IMG/VR virus record: IMGVR_UViG_3300010153_000164 | Span: 1-20,339 of that record | Direction: 5' to 3' (one strand) | Origin: a virus | Length of the DNA stretch: 20,339 nt | Part shown: positions 15,401 to 20,339 of the stretch, one piece after another | Layout of the letters: every line of letters begins with the position of its first letter | Position numbering within the stretch: the stretch's first letter is position 1 | The notes under the pieces: model-generated | What the model was told of the DNA's origin: nothing | Databases searched by the model: none | Seen by the model: only the letters and a program-made list of their open reading frames with translations | Translations under genes and position numbers: made by a program

Positions 15401-15603
15401 GCCAAGTCTGACAAAAAGTTGGAACACATCTCTACGAACTCTGGAGATATCTGTGTTTTGGTGTGGGCGATGTCGCCACAGTGAATAATATATTCTACTT
15501 TTTCTTTTCTAAGAGATTCATATAGTTGCTTGAACACCTCCTTATATTCATAATGATATTTTAAATTACGAATATGCGTGTCCGCAATATGGGCAAAGCG
15601 CAT
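12460..15603 (-). CDS. Fused Mre11/Rad50-type recombination nuclease (gp47-gp46 fusion)
   Basis: This single 1047-residue protein carries both subunits of the SbcCD/Mre11-Rad50 complex, which resects DNA ends for recombination-dependent replication. The N-terminal nuclease has phosphoesterase motifs ADTH (7-10), GD (43-44), GNHD (78-81), His148 (YHGA) and GDIH (180-183). The ATPase begins at about 365. Walker A is GKNFSGKS (396-403), long coiled coils run at about 560-890, and the zinc-hook position is CGNEYSNC (Cys719, Cys726; spacing of six rather than the usual CxxC). The ABC signature is GSGAE (958-962) and Walker B is FIMDEP (Asp989/Glu990). In T4 these are separate proteins, gp47 (339 residues) and gp46 (560). 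There is no stop or restart between the domains here. AGGAGG precedes the ATG, and a consensus promoter lies just upstream. Confidence 0.93.
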   Translation of the reverse strand: MRFAHIADTHIRNLKYHYEYKEVFKQLYESLRKEKVEYIIHCGDIAHTKTQISPEFVEMCSNFLSDLASIAPTYVILGNHDGNLKNSSRQDALTPIVDALDNPNLRLLKESQEVSLGHGFNLNVLSVFDEDNWTTPSDKEEINIALYHGAIDRSKTDLNWTLSGDHCISIFDDFDFAFLGDIHKTQTLDKRGRIRYCGSTIQQNFGESLDKGYLVWDIKDKEDFTVKHIIFDNPKPFITIPLTKAGNLPRKLKINPGARIRLTSDNNISLDKMRKSVDVVKHKFKPETVTYLNRASSQNVEVSDGVQDPRQENLRDVKVQERLMKGYLKDYEISENLMKKVLELNSSYNVEIEEKEDVYRNVNWSLRRLEWDNLFNYGESNSIDFDKLEGIVGIFGKNFSGKSSIIDALLYTLYNSTSKSVRKNLNIVNQNKDYGLGIATLQVGDKTLRVERNSEKYVKKLKGVETMEAKTEVDFTSVDLLGNEVSKNGLSRQDTDKNIRKHFGSLDDFLMTSMASQLESLTFINEGSTRRKEILAKFLDLEIFDKKFKRAKEDSADTRGALRKIEGTNFDVQISEAQSKLEFEQSSLESNKNRCEVIERHIGELQNLLNEVDGKISSIPAEVVDPVLTGHDIQKFTKEKTDLESEQAKIEQLIAENKATINKIKDFLSGFDIGVWSDKKKTLEEKSEILSNFLLDLEKEEDTLSRNEKKKGLLLEVPCGNEYSNCRFIKDAHKAVGLIDISSKKIKDLKKDVESIQEEIVGLEPEKVNSYIEKYDKVLEKRSTQESTAVALELSLEKNKNNLLKTKSALDDLNERMSEYSANKESIEQLEVFLEEKKNLENQIDEKTTECKECQESINNQYRTIGSLEEKVVSLEAKKQELEDLRLEFAAYDLFMRCCHTNGISYNIIKNRLPIINEEVAKILTGIVDFEVFIQNEDKKLDIFIKHPKYEPRPLEMGSGAEKTIASMAIRLAFLTVSNLPKPDLFIMDEPGTALDEDNMEGFVRIMEMVKNYFKTVILISHLDALKDAVDMQVVIDRKDGFAHVNL

Positions 15604-15633
15604 TAATCCTCCTGCTGATTTTAGTCTCTGCTT

Positions 15634-15662
15634 ATTGTACGACTTTTATTTTATTTTGTCAA
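15634..15662 (-). promoter_or_regulatory. Sigma70-type promoter of the gp46/47 fusion gene
   Basis: On the minus strand, a perfect TTGACA (15657-15662) is followed after exactly 17 nt by TACAAT (15634-15639, one mismatch to TATAAT) in an A/T-rich spacer. The -10 box lies 31 nt before the ATG at 15603, leaving a short leader with the AGGAGG site. The -35 box forms the last codons of the 66-residue gene. This is the only near-consensus host-type promoter I found in an intergenic position. It suggests early expression by host RNA polymerase. Confidence 0.8.
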
Positions 15663-15851
15663 GTGTTTTTGTAGGTTGGAAATCATTATTTGCAAAACAT
15701 CTTTATTTTCTTGCAAAGTGCCAGTGTTGGCATCGGAGATTGACCTAATGGCATCCAAAAGTTGCTCAGTGGTAGTTCCTGGTTGGGTGCCGGAAAACTT
15801 TGCAATCTCCTCTTTGATTATTAATTGTAGTTTTTCTTTAGTAATTTTCAT
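15651..15851 (-). CDS. Small protein with leader-like N-terminal helix, 66 aa
   Basis: It begins MKITKEKLQLIIKEEIAK, a short amphipathic Lys/Ile/Glu helix of a type that starts many small proteins of marine phages. A Gly/Thr-rich linker (SGTQPGTTTE) and a helical C-terminal half follow (LLDAIRSISDANTG, then VLQIMISNLQKHLTK). No domain is recognised. The start resembles T4 capsid-targeting sequences (the MKTYQEFIAE type), with an I-x-E site (IKE|E) that a gp21-like protease could cut. It may therefore be an internal head protein, although its neighbours are replication genes. A GGAG ribosome site lies 7 nt before the ATG. Its last codons contain the -35 box of the next gene's promoter. Confidence 0.7.
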   Translation of the reverse strand: MKITKEKLQLIIKEEIAKFSGTQPGTTTEQLLDAIRSISDANTGTLQENKDVLQIMISNLQKHLTK

Positions 15852-15854
15852 AAA

Positions 15855-16799
15855 TTAACTCCATATGGTATTAGTTTTATAAAGTAAATAGTCATCTACT
15901 GACGCAAAAGAAGCAGTGTTTTTCAACCTCAAGAACTCTTCCTTGGTCATGGACCCAACGTCGTCGAACAAAGAGGTGTCAATCCTGAGTACCTCCATGC
16001 CATACAGAAGCAAATTCCTAACCACCCTGAGTGACTTCTCATGTGCGTCTGCGTCCAGGGCGACATAAACCCGCTTGCTTTTCTTTACCAAAGACTGAAA
16101 CAGGTTGGACCTGGGATTGAGGGTCGATCCAAGAAGTGGTATTGCATTTTCTGCGTTTAGTGCATCAAAAACGCCCTCGACCAACACTATCGGTTTCTGC
16201 CAGTCTATCAACATCTCGTTGAAAACCAAGTCCTTGCTGGTGGGAGGGTTCTTATATCGAGCATAGGAACCGTCGTAAGATCGTGCCACAAAGTAATCCA
16301 GGTCTCCATTCACGTCAAATGATGGAATTATTACTCTGTTCTCATAATCCCCGAAGAGGCAACAACCCATCTTCCACCTTAGAATGTCCCCTTTGTCAAG
16401 ACCTCTAGATTCCAAATACCTATACGGTCGTAATAAGGTCCTTGTTATTTCCCCAGTCAAGGTGACAAACCCAGGAGGCATGTCGATGACCCTTTTGACC
16501 GACTCCTCCTGCTCTGTTTCGAACAGTTTATCAAAGTTTGATATCTCTACAACGTTCCCGAACTGCTTCCACTCGATAGATGCCTGTCTTGATCCGTATC
16601 GCTTTAAGAGTCGATATATGTCGGCACCAGAGTATTCGCAAACCCAGCACTTAAACACATTTCTTGCAATGTTTACAGACAGTTTTCTCTTGTGGTGTTT
16701 GCATTTGGGGCAATGAAACAAAAGTTCATCACCATTCTTATAAGAATATCCAAAGTTTTCCTTTAAGATCTTTAACTTTTGCTCTTCCAATCGATCCAT
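15855..16799 (-). CDS. DNA primase, DnaG-type (zinc finger plus TOPRIM)
   Basis: This 314-residue primase makes RNA primers for lagging-strand synthesis with a replicative helicase (not in this window). The N-terminal zinc-binding domain has HCPKC (Cys30, Cys33, nearby His35/His36) and CWVC (Cys51, Cys54) around a strand VNIARNVFKC. The catalytic TOPRIM part shows LVEGVFDAL (Glu208) and YVALDADAHEKS (Asp249, Asp251), with DYENRVIIPSFDVNGDLDYF upstream at 151-170 as in DnaG-like folds. The protein is compact compared with bacterial DnaG (about 580) and close to T4 gp61 (342). It overlaps the resolvase gene by 28 nt, with AAGGCGGG just before the ATG. It is placed with recombination genes, consistent with a replication module. 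Confidence 0.9.
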   Translation of the reverse strand: MDRLEEQKLKILKENFGYSYKNGDELLFHCPKCKHHKRKLSVNIARNVFKCWVCEYSGADIYRLLKRYGSRQASIEWKQFGNVVEISNFDKLFETEQEESVKRVIDMPPGFVTLTGEITRTLLRPYRYLESRGLDKGDILRWKMGCCLFGDYENRVIIPSFDVNGDLDYFVARSYDGSYARYKNPPTSKDLVFNEMLIDWQKPIVLVEGVFDALNAENAIPLLGSTLNPRSNLFQSLVKKSKRVYVALDADAHEKSLRVVRNLLLYGMEVLRIDTSLFDDVGSMTKEEFLRLKNTASFASVDDYLLYKTNTIWS

Positions 16800-17305
16800 C
16801 CCGCCTTCGCTATTATATAACTATCTGATTTATCTAGCGTTCCTGGTTTGAGGTTTCCATTTCTTGTATACTCTACCACAAACTGGGGGTATTCGTCAAC
16901 AACAAAATTAAAACACTTTTCCTTTGCGTTTTCACCACGGCGGATGGTGACCCCTGCTTTTTTTCTCGCAGTGGAGGCGGAAATTAACTGCGGTGACTTA
17001 CCATAAACACTATGGCAAATCCAGGAGATCATCCCGTTATACCTAGACAACTTAGAGAGTATTTGCGCAGACGAAAATCCACTCCTAAAGGAGTGAAGTG
17101 ATTGCTCGATATAGACCTCAGTAATGTCAAACTTACTTTCCAGCATTGTCAACCTTTGCCTTAAAAATCGTGCTTTGACATAGAGGTCAGGAAATTTGTT
17201 CTTATTTCTTGTGTCTACTGATTCGTTATGAACACAGATACCAGCACTATCAAAGACTGAGATGCCGGTGATGCTTGTCGAAACGTCTAATCCTAATATA
17301 TTAAT
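16772..17305 (-). CDS. RuvC-like Holliday-junction resolvase, ATT start inferred
   Basis: The first conventional start, TTG at 17152, would remove the first catalytic strand. The frame is open back to 17331 and encodes INILGLDVSTSITGISVFD, the RuvC/RNase H-fold first motif. There is no ATG, GTG or TTG before it. An ATT at 17305, 6 nt after AAAGGA (17312-17317), is the best start and gives 177 residues. The full acidic set is then present: Asp7, Glu67 (VYIEQSLHSF) and Asp158/Asp161 (LDKSDSYIIAKAGW). FRSGFSSAQILSKLSRYNG (73-91) is typical of phage and poxvirus-type RuvC proteins. It would cut branched DNA before packaging. The start overlaps the J-protein stop, so translation may be coupled. 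Fusion by +1 frameshift is the alternative. Confidence 0.82.
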   Translation of the reverse strand: MNILGLDVSTSITGISVFDSAGICVHNESVDTRNKNKFPDLYVKARFLRQRLTMLESKFDITEVYIEQSLHSFRSGFSSAQILSKLSRYNGMISWICHSVYGKSPQLISASTARKKAGVTIRRGENAKEKCFNFVVDEYPQFVVEYTRNGNLKPGTLDKSDSYIIAKAGWIDWKSKS

Positions 17306-17939
17306 TTTTAATCCTTTGTATGTACTTGTTCATTATCTCTTCTCTCATCAGGGGATTGTCTTCATGATACCAGACCCAAGCGATCATCGATTTAATCCTA
17401 GAAATCCCCCTCTGAATACGGTCCATGGTCCTCTCTAGCATCTTTACGTGTTTCATGTTCGGTTCTGGTGGTTCGATTCCTAAAGATTTTGCAATTTCAG
17501 ATAATTCCAGAAAATCATCTTCCTCTATTGCCTGCTTCGCTTTCATGAACATCTTTTCCTTGTTGTCTCTTTCGAACTCAGACTTATCTAGTAAAATATC
17601 GGGATGAGTGCGCTTGGCGATCTGCTTGAACACCCTCTTCAAGTCATCATCCTTGTCCTCTTTTATATGCTCCTGAATGTCGGAATTGTTTGCTTCCTTC
17701 TTGGCGCGGCGGCGGTGTTTTGAGAGATCATTTCGGGTGACCCTCTCTTTCTCTTCGGTGGTTGAAGATTCTTCCTCTTTCTGTTCTTGGTCTTCATCAT
17801 CCACGATGATGACCTTTGTCATAAACTCTTTTGAGAATTCCGACTTTGCCATTTCAAGAATATCCTTGCTTATCTCTAGTTCCTTCTTGAGAAACTCAAC
17901 CTTAGCAGATACAAGACGAAATTTGCCACGTACATTCAT
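17301..17939 (-). CDS. J-domain (DnaJ-like) protein
   Basis: This is a 212-residue protein with a J-domain-like core at about 98-155. Helix II is DDLKRVFKQIAKRT, immediately followed by the diagnostic HPD tripeptide (His112-Asp114). A helix III-type segment follows, KEKMFMKAKQAIEEDDFLEL, then SEIAKSLGIEPPEP. J domains stimulate the ATPase of Hsp70 (DnaK), and HPD is essential for that. N-terminal to it are a coiled-coil-like helix (about 10-40) and an acidic/basic linker (about 47-95). The C-terminal part (about 163-212) is a charged helix pair with IAWVWYHEDNP. The arrangement differs from bacterial DnaJ, having no Gly/Phe or zinc region. It may recruit host DnaK for replication-complex or virion assembly. 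It overlaps the resolvase start. Its own SD is weak. Confidence 0.8.
   Translation of the reverse strand: MNVRGKFRLVSAKVEFLKKELEISKDILEMAKSEFSKEFMTKVIIVDDEDQEQKEEESSTTEEKERVTRNDLSKHRRRAKKEANNSDIQEHIKEDKDDDLKRVFKQIAKRTHPDILLDKSEFERDNKEKMFMKAKQAIEEDDFLELSEIAKSLGIEPPEPNMKHVKMLERTMDRIQRGISRIKSMIAWVWYHEDNPLMREEIMNKYIQRIKN
17312..17317 (-). promoter_or_regulatory. Ribosome binding site pointing to an ATT start codon
   Basis: AAAGGA on the minus strand lies inside the last codons of the J-protein gene, 6 nt before ATT (17303-17305). It is the only site upstream of the conserved LGLD motif in that frame, so it decides the start of the resolvase. Confidence 0.6.
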
Positions 17940-17946
17940 TAGAATA

Positions 17947-19164
17947 TCAGAAATCCAATTTTAACTTAAATGTATAATCTCGTTTTTCTCTCTTTCTAAC
18001 AGGGTTGGCAAGAGTAGCGATACCTAGCAAGTTCTGTTGGTCGTCGTAAATACCGATCTTTGTTATATAGGTCGTCTTCTCAAAGGAGGCAGAATGGTTG
18101 ACATATGGAGACTCAGCAATATTCTTTATTTCACAAGACGGATCAGTGAAGGTGTCGCCCGTAAGAGTAGAAGGCGCGTGGGATGAGGACGCGACATAAG
18201 TCGGATTCGAAGAATAATTCAATTCCGCTTTTTCAGCATGTGCAAGCATAGTAATGGTCGGGACGGGGTTCACCCCTTCAAACTCTATCTGATATGATGT
18301 ATTTGGTGTTGACCCTGGAGGCAGAGCGTTATCTGCTTTGCGGGCGATGGGCAGACCTGCGCCAAAAGTGACCCATTTTGGATATGAATTTCCGTCGTCG
18401 CTTATATATGGTTCTTGGTTTGTGGTCGGCATGTTCCAAGAACCTGTCAACAACACTATACCCTGGTCGTACAGAACGACACCCGCAACTGAACCTACCG
18501 ATGAACCTGTGGTCTCTATCATTTCTCCGTTCTTCTTGTGATCGCTACATTCTGCGGCGAGTGCGCCAGTAACAAAAGTCTTGATCTTCAAACTACCCTT
18601 CTTTATAGAAGATCCATAAAATATAGAAGGAACACAGATCATGTTCATCTTTTGATACCCCTTGTCCCCAAGGGATGATGAGTACTCAAAATGCGGAGAA
18701 AGAGAAGTATAACTCTTAAGAGGTCCCTCAAGGGCAAGAATATATTCCTTGTTATCCCAATCCGTATGCGCTGGTTGGGAGAACGTAGATGCCTGATAGT
18801 CTACGCCCTGTGGGATGAAAATCCTACTAATACTAGCAGATAAGGGATACTTCCCCGAAATCTTATCCCCGAACTGAAAATTTGAATTAAAGGAAGACAA
18901 GGAGACAGTTGAAAAGGCAGTCCTTGACCCGTCCTTGGTTATGAACGGATAAACCAACCCATCTGCTGGTCTGTTGACGTTCATCTCATAAAGACTTACA
19001 TACCCCGGTTCAGAGGTGTGCTTTTCCTTATTCGAAAAATTCCCCACCCTAAGAGGTTCCTTGTTCAGGTATGCTTTGCCGCCATGGATATGAAAGACGT
19101 ACTTGGGATTGGTGATGATGGTGTTGTGAAATACTTCAGTAGTTTTAAATTTCTTAAAAGACAT
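17947..19164 (-). CDS. Virion/tail-fibre-type protein, tandem paralogue (405 aa)
   Basis: The protein is beta-rich and Ser/Thr/Gly-rich with no TM or signal, typical of tail or fibre-associated virion proteins. It is related to the next gene upstream (19233-20282). Both have an I-KKGS segment (about 187 here), a hydrophobic VLYDQGIVLLTGS strand pair (about 228-240), and a C-terminal domain starting ELNYSSNPTY (about 313). That domain runs through TYITKIGIYDDQQNLLGIA and ends KLKLDF. Compared with its paralogue, it has an unrelated N-terminal part with FHIHGGKAYLNKEPLRVGNF. A GTG at 19176 overlaps the ribosome site, so the ATG at 19164, 11 nt after AGGGG (19176-19180), is preferred. The exact structural role (fibre, baseplate or head decoration) is not resolved. 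Confidence 0.75.
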   Translation of the reverse strand: MSFKKFKTTEVFHNTIITNPKYVFHIHGGKAYLNKEPLRVGNFSNKEKHTSEPGYVSLYEMNVNRPADGLVYPFITKDGSRTAFSTVSLSSFNSNFQFGDKISGKYPLSASISRIFIPQGVDYQASTFSQPAHTDWDNKEYILALEGPLKSYTSLSPHFEYSSSLGDKGYQKMNMICVPSIFYGSSIKKGSLKIKTFVTGALAAECSDHKKNGEMIETTGSSVGSVAGVVLYDQGIVLLTGSWNMPTTNQEPYISDDGNSYPKWVTFGAGLPIARKADNALPPGSTPNTSYQIEFEGVNPVPTITMLAHAEKAELNYSSNPTYVASSSHAPSTLTGDTFTDPSCEIKNIAESPYVNHSASFEKTTYITKIGIYDDQQNLLGIATLANPVRKREKRDYTFKLKLDF

Positions 19165-19206
19165 GCCTAATTTCACCCCTAATGTATATAGGACTTTGCT
19201 TGCTAA

Positions 19207-19231
19207 GTTTTACTCTCTATTCCAAATAAAG
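19207..19231 (-). promoter_or_regulatory. Candidate phage promoter element before the 405-aa virion gene
   Basis: The minus strand reads CTTTATTTGGAATAGAGAGT followed by AAAAC, about 43 nt before the ATG at 19164. It resembles the elements at 231-248 and 3275-3296 (TATTTA, then TAGAG and AAA). All three precede structural genes in the few sizeable gaps of the window. This is motif similarity only. Confidence 0.25.
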
Positions 19232-19232
19232 A

Positions 19233-20282
19233 CTAGTAATCCAGTCTAACTCGAAGAGTAACTTCGTTTGTTGGGTCCTTTCTAAGAGGTTCTGAAAGTT
19301 TTGCTACTGCCAACAATTCATTGTTTGCGGAGTACATTCCAACCGTAGTAATATATGAGCGTGGAGCGTCTGTCCGGACATTCTTGACCCTAATTTTTGA
19401 ATTATTCAAATAAGTCGGATTAGAACTGTAGTTAAACTCATTGTGGTTTGCCCTGCAGAAATAAACTGTCGAGTTGAGTTCGGTGGTATTGTTAAAAGAG
19501 ACATTTGCGATCCTATGTCTGATACCGTTTGAGATGGTGTTGATGGTTGACCCCGTCATAGCACCAGCAAACTTATAAGAAGCAACAGCACCTCCTGCGG
19601 CGTCTGCTAAGATTGTTCCAGTTCCTAAAATGGATCCGGTTAACACAACAACACCTGCCTGATAATAAATCAATCCGACCTTGGTGGTTTTATGCTTCAA
19701 AATCCCATACTCGCCAGCGGGTGAGTTGGACTTGTAAGATGTCGCTTGGTCAGAATCTGTAATGGTGGTATACTTAGTGGCGGCACCTTCAGTCCAACTG
19801 CCTGTGCCAATGATCAAACTAAAAGAACCTTTCTTAATTTCGTCCTTAACCAACAATCTAGAAAAACTAAGAAACACAACTTCTTGGTGCTTATCTGTAG
19901 TCACCGAAAAGTCCCCGTCTGAATCAAATGCTCGAATTGATCCATCTACGTCATGACCCACCAACATTTGTGCCATCTGAGAATACATATTGTTCTTCTT
20001 TGCCTTTTGACTGGTGTAGTTTGCAATACCTGCCAAAGAAGGATCGGCACCGACAGAGATGTCGAATACATGGTTGGCAGAAGAACTTAGGTGGGGATAA
20101 TCATACACCGATTGAAACATGCCGTGCGAGAACGCCTTAACATGCCCCTCCGACCCCAGTGCGGTCGCATTGCCGCCATAGGTACCGGACACTATCGTAC
20201 CTGTAAGAGGGATCGCTTCGTGAAGAAGTGTCCTTGTGCTTGTTGCGTCTGAACTCAAAAAATGCTTAAATGTTGATGCCAT
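19233..20282 (-). CDS. Virion/tail-fibre-type protein, tandem paralogue (349 aa)
   Basis: It is a beta-rich structural-type protein of 349 residues. The N terminus (STFKHFLSSDATSTRTLLHE, then AIPLTGTIVSGTYGG) is unlike the 405-aa paralogue. The middle and C terminus correspond: EIKKGSFSLIIG (about 147), GLIYYQAGVVVLTGS (about 203-217), then EFNYSSNPTY (about 280), SYITTVGMYSANNELLAVAK and the end VTLRVRLDY. The shared C-terminal domain of about 70 residues may be an assembly or trimerisation module, with variable N-terminal parts. The ATG at 20282 has AAGG 7 nt upstream and a GCATAAAATAAGGAG leader like that of the left-edge virion gene. A third copy appears to end just upstream. Confidence 0.78.
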   Translation of the reverse strand: MASTFKHFLSSDATSTRTLLHEAIPLTGTIVSGTYGGNATALGSEGHVKAFSHGMFQSVYDYPHLSSSANHVFDISVGADPSLAGIANYTSQKAKKNNMYSQMAQMLVGHDVDGSIRAFDSDGDFSVTTDKHQEVVFLSFSRLLVKDEIKKGSFSLIIGTGSWTEGAATKYTTITDSDQATSYKSNSPAGEYGILKHKTTKVGLIYYQAGVVVLTGSILGTGTILADAAGGAVASYKFAGAMTGSTINTISNGIRHRIANVSFNNTTELNSTVYFCRANHNEFNYSSNPTYLNNSKIRVKNVRTDAPRSYITTVGMYSANNELLAVAKLSEPLRKDPTNEVTLRVRLDY

Positions 20283-20318
20283 GTTACTACCTTAACTCCT
20301 TATTTTATGCTGGTTTCT

Positions 20319-20339
20319 TCAAAAATCTAACCGGTAAGT
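20319..20339 (-). CDS. C-terminal end of a further virion-protein paralogue (partial)
   Basis: Reading the minus strand from the right edge gives ACT TAC CGG TTA GAT TTT TGA, that is TYRLDF then stop. This matches the termini of the two following genes (RVRLDY and KLKLDF) in the same relative position. It suggests a third member of the family ends here, 36 nt before the next ATG. Only six residues are visible, so the call rests on that pattern plus tandem context. Confidence 0.45.
   Translation of the reverse strand, partial: TYRLDF

Noticed and set aside
16772-17152. Resolvase as a 126-residue protein starting at TTG 17152
   Set aside because: It would lack the first catalytic strand (LGLDVSTS), which is present and intact in the same frame upstream, and the TTG has no good ribosome site.
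19230-19247. Small AGACT/AGTCT inverted repeat at the end of the 349-aa gene as a terminator
   Set aside because: The stem is only 5 bp and includes the stop codon. The following sequence is not a real T-run, and the stem is too weak to call.
1-20339. tRNA genes, CRISPR arrays, integrase or transposase, att sites
   Set aside because: No cloverleaf-type sequence, regularly spaced repeats, recombinase motifs or flanking direct repeats were seen on either strand.

Overview
The window is a stretch of a large tailed-phage genome of the T4-like (contractile-tail myovirus) lineage. Every supportable gene lies on the minus strand, so the biological reading direction is from high to low coordinates. 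The core head-assembly genes are recognisable by motif: large terminase (gp17-like), portal (gp20-like), prohead protease (gp21-like), scaffold (gp22-like) and major capsid protein (gp23-like). They occur in T4 order, but no gp18/gp19 tail genes sit between gp17 and gp20. Strong Shine-Dalgarno sites (AGGAGG, AAGGAG) precede many starts, so the host probably uses SD-led initiation. The small conserved proteins and short basic leader helices recall uncultured aquatic phages, but this is an impression and the host cannot be named from the sequence.

Layout in reading direction. At 20339-17947 there is a tandem family of related virion/tail-fibre-like proteins: the last six codons of one copy, then two full copies. 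At 17939-15651 lies a DNA-metabolism block: a J-domain protein, a RuvC-like resolvase whose real N terminus requires a non-AUG (ATT) start, a DnaG-type primase, and a 66-residue protein with a short leader-like helix. A consensus sigma70-type promoter at 15634-15662 drives a 1047-residue fusion of Mre11/SbcD-like (gp47) and Rad50/SbcC-like (gp46) proteins. At 12449-11428 there is a probable lysis cassette: a small two-TM holin-like protein, a TM plus coiled-coil protein, and a protein with an N-terminal signal and a C-terminal TM. At 11428-317 lies the packaging and head cassette, interspersed with small unknown proteins, a DUF1360-like membrane protein and a phage-encoded ribosomal protein bS21. 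A terminator at 254-288 closes the MCP transcript's 3' side, and the start of one more virion-type gene runs off the left edge.

How they work together: the replication/recombination genes (primase, gp46/47, RuvC-like) produce and resolve recombining concatemers. The gp17 motor packages them through the gp20 portal into a prohead built from gp23 on a gp22 scaffold and matured by gp21. The bS21 homologue sits immediately upstream of scaffold and capsid, where it could tune host ribosomes during head production. The most notable points are the bS21 gene in a structural operon, the gp47-gp46 fusion, the ATT-initiated resolvase overlapping a J-protein gene, the tandem virion-protein family, a possible unimolecular spanin, and capsid-targeting-like leader helices on several small proteins.

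There are no tRNAs, CRISPR arrays, insertion sequences or integrases that I can see. Coding density is very high, with many 1-30 nt overlaps. The only gaps above about 90 nt are 172-316 and 3240-3338, and both hold regulatory-looking sequence.
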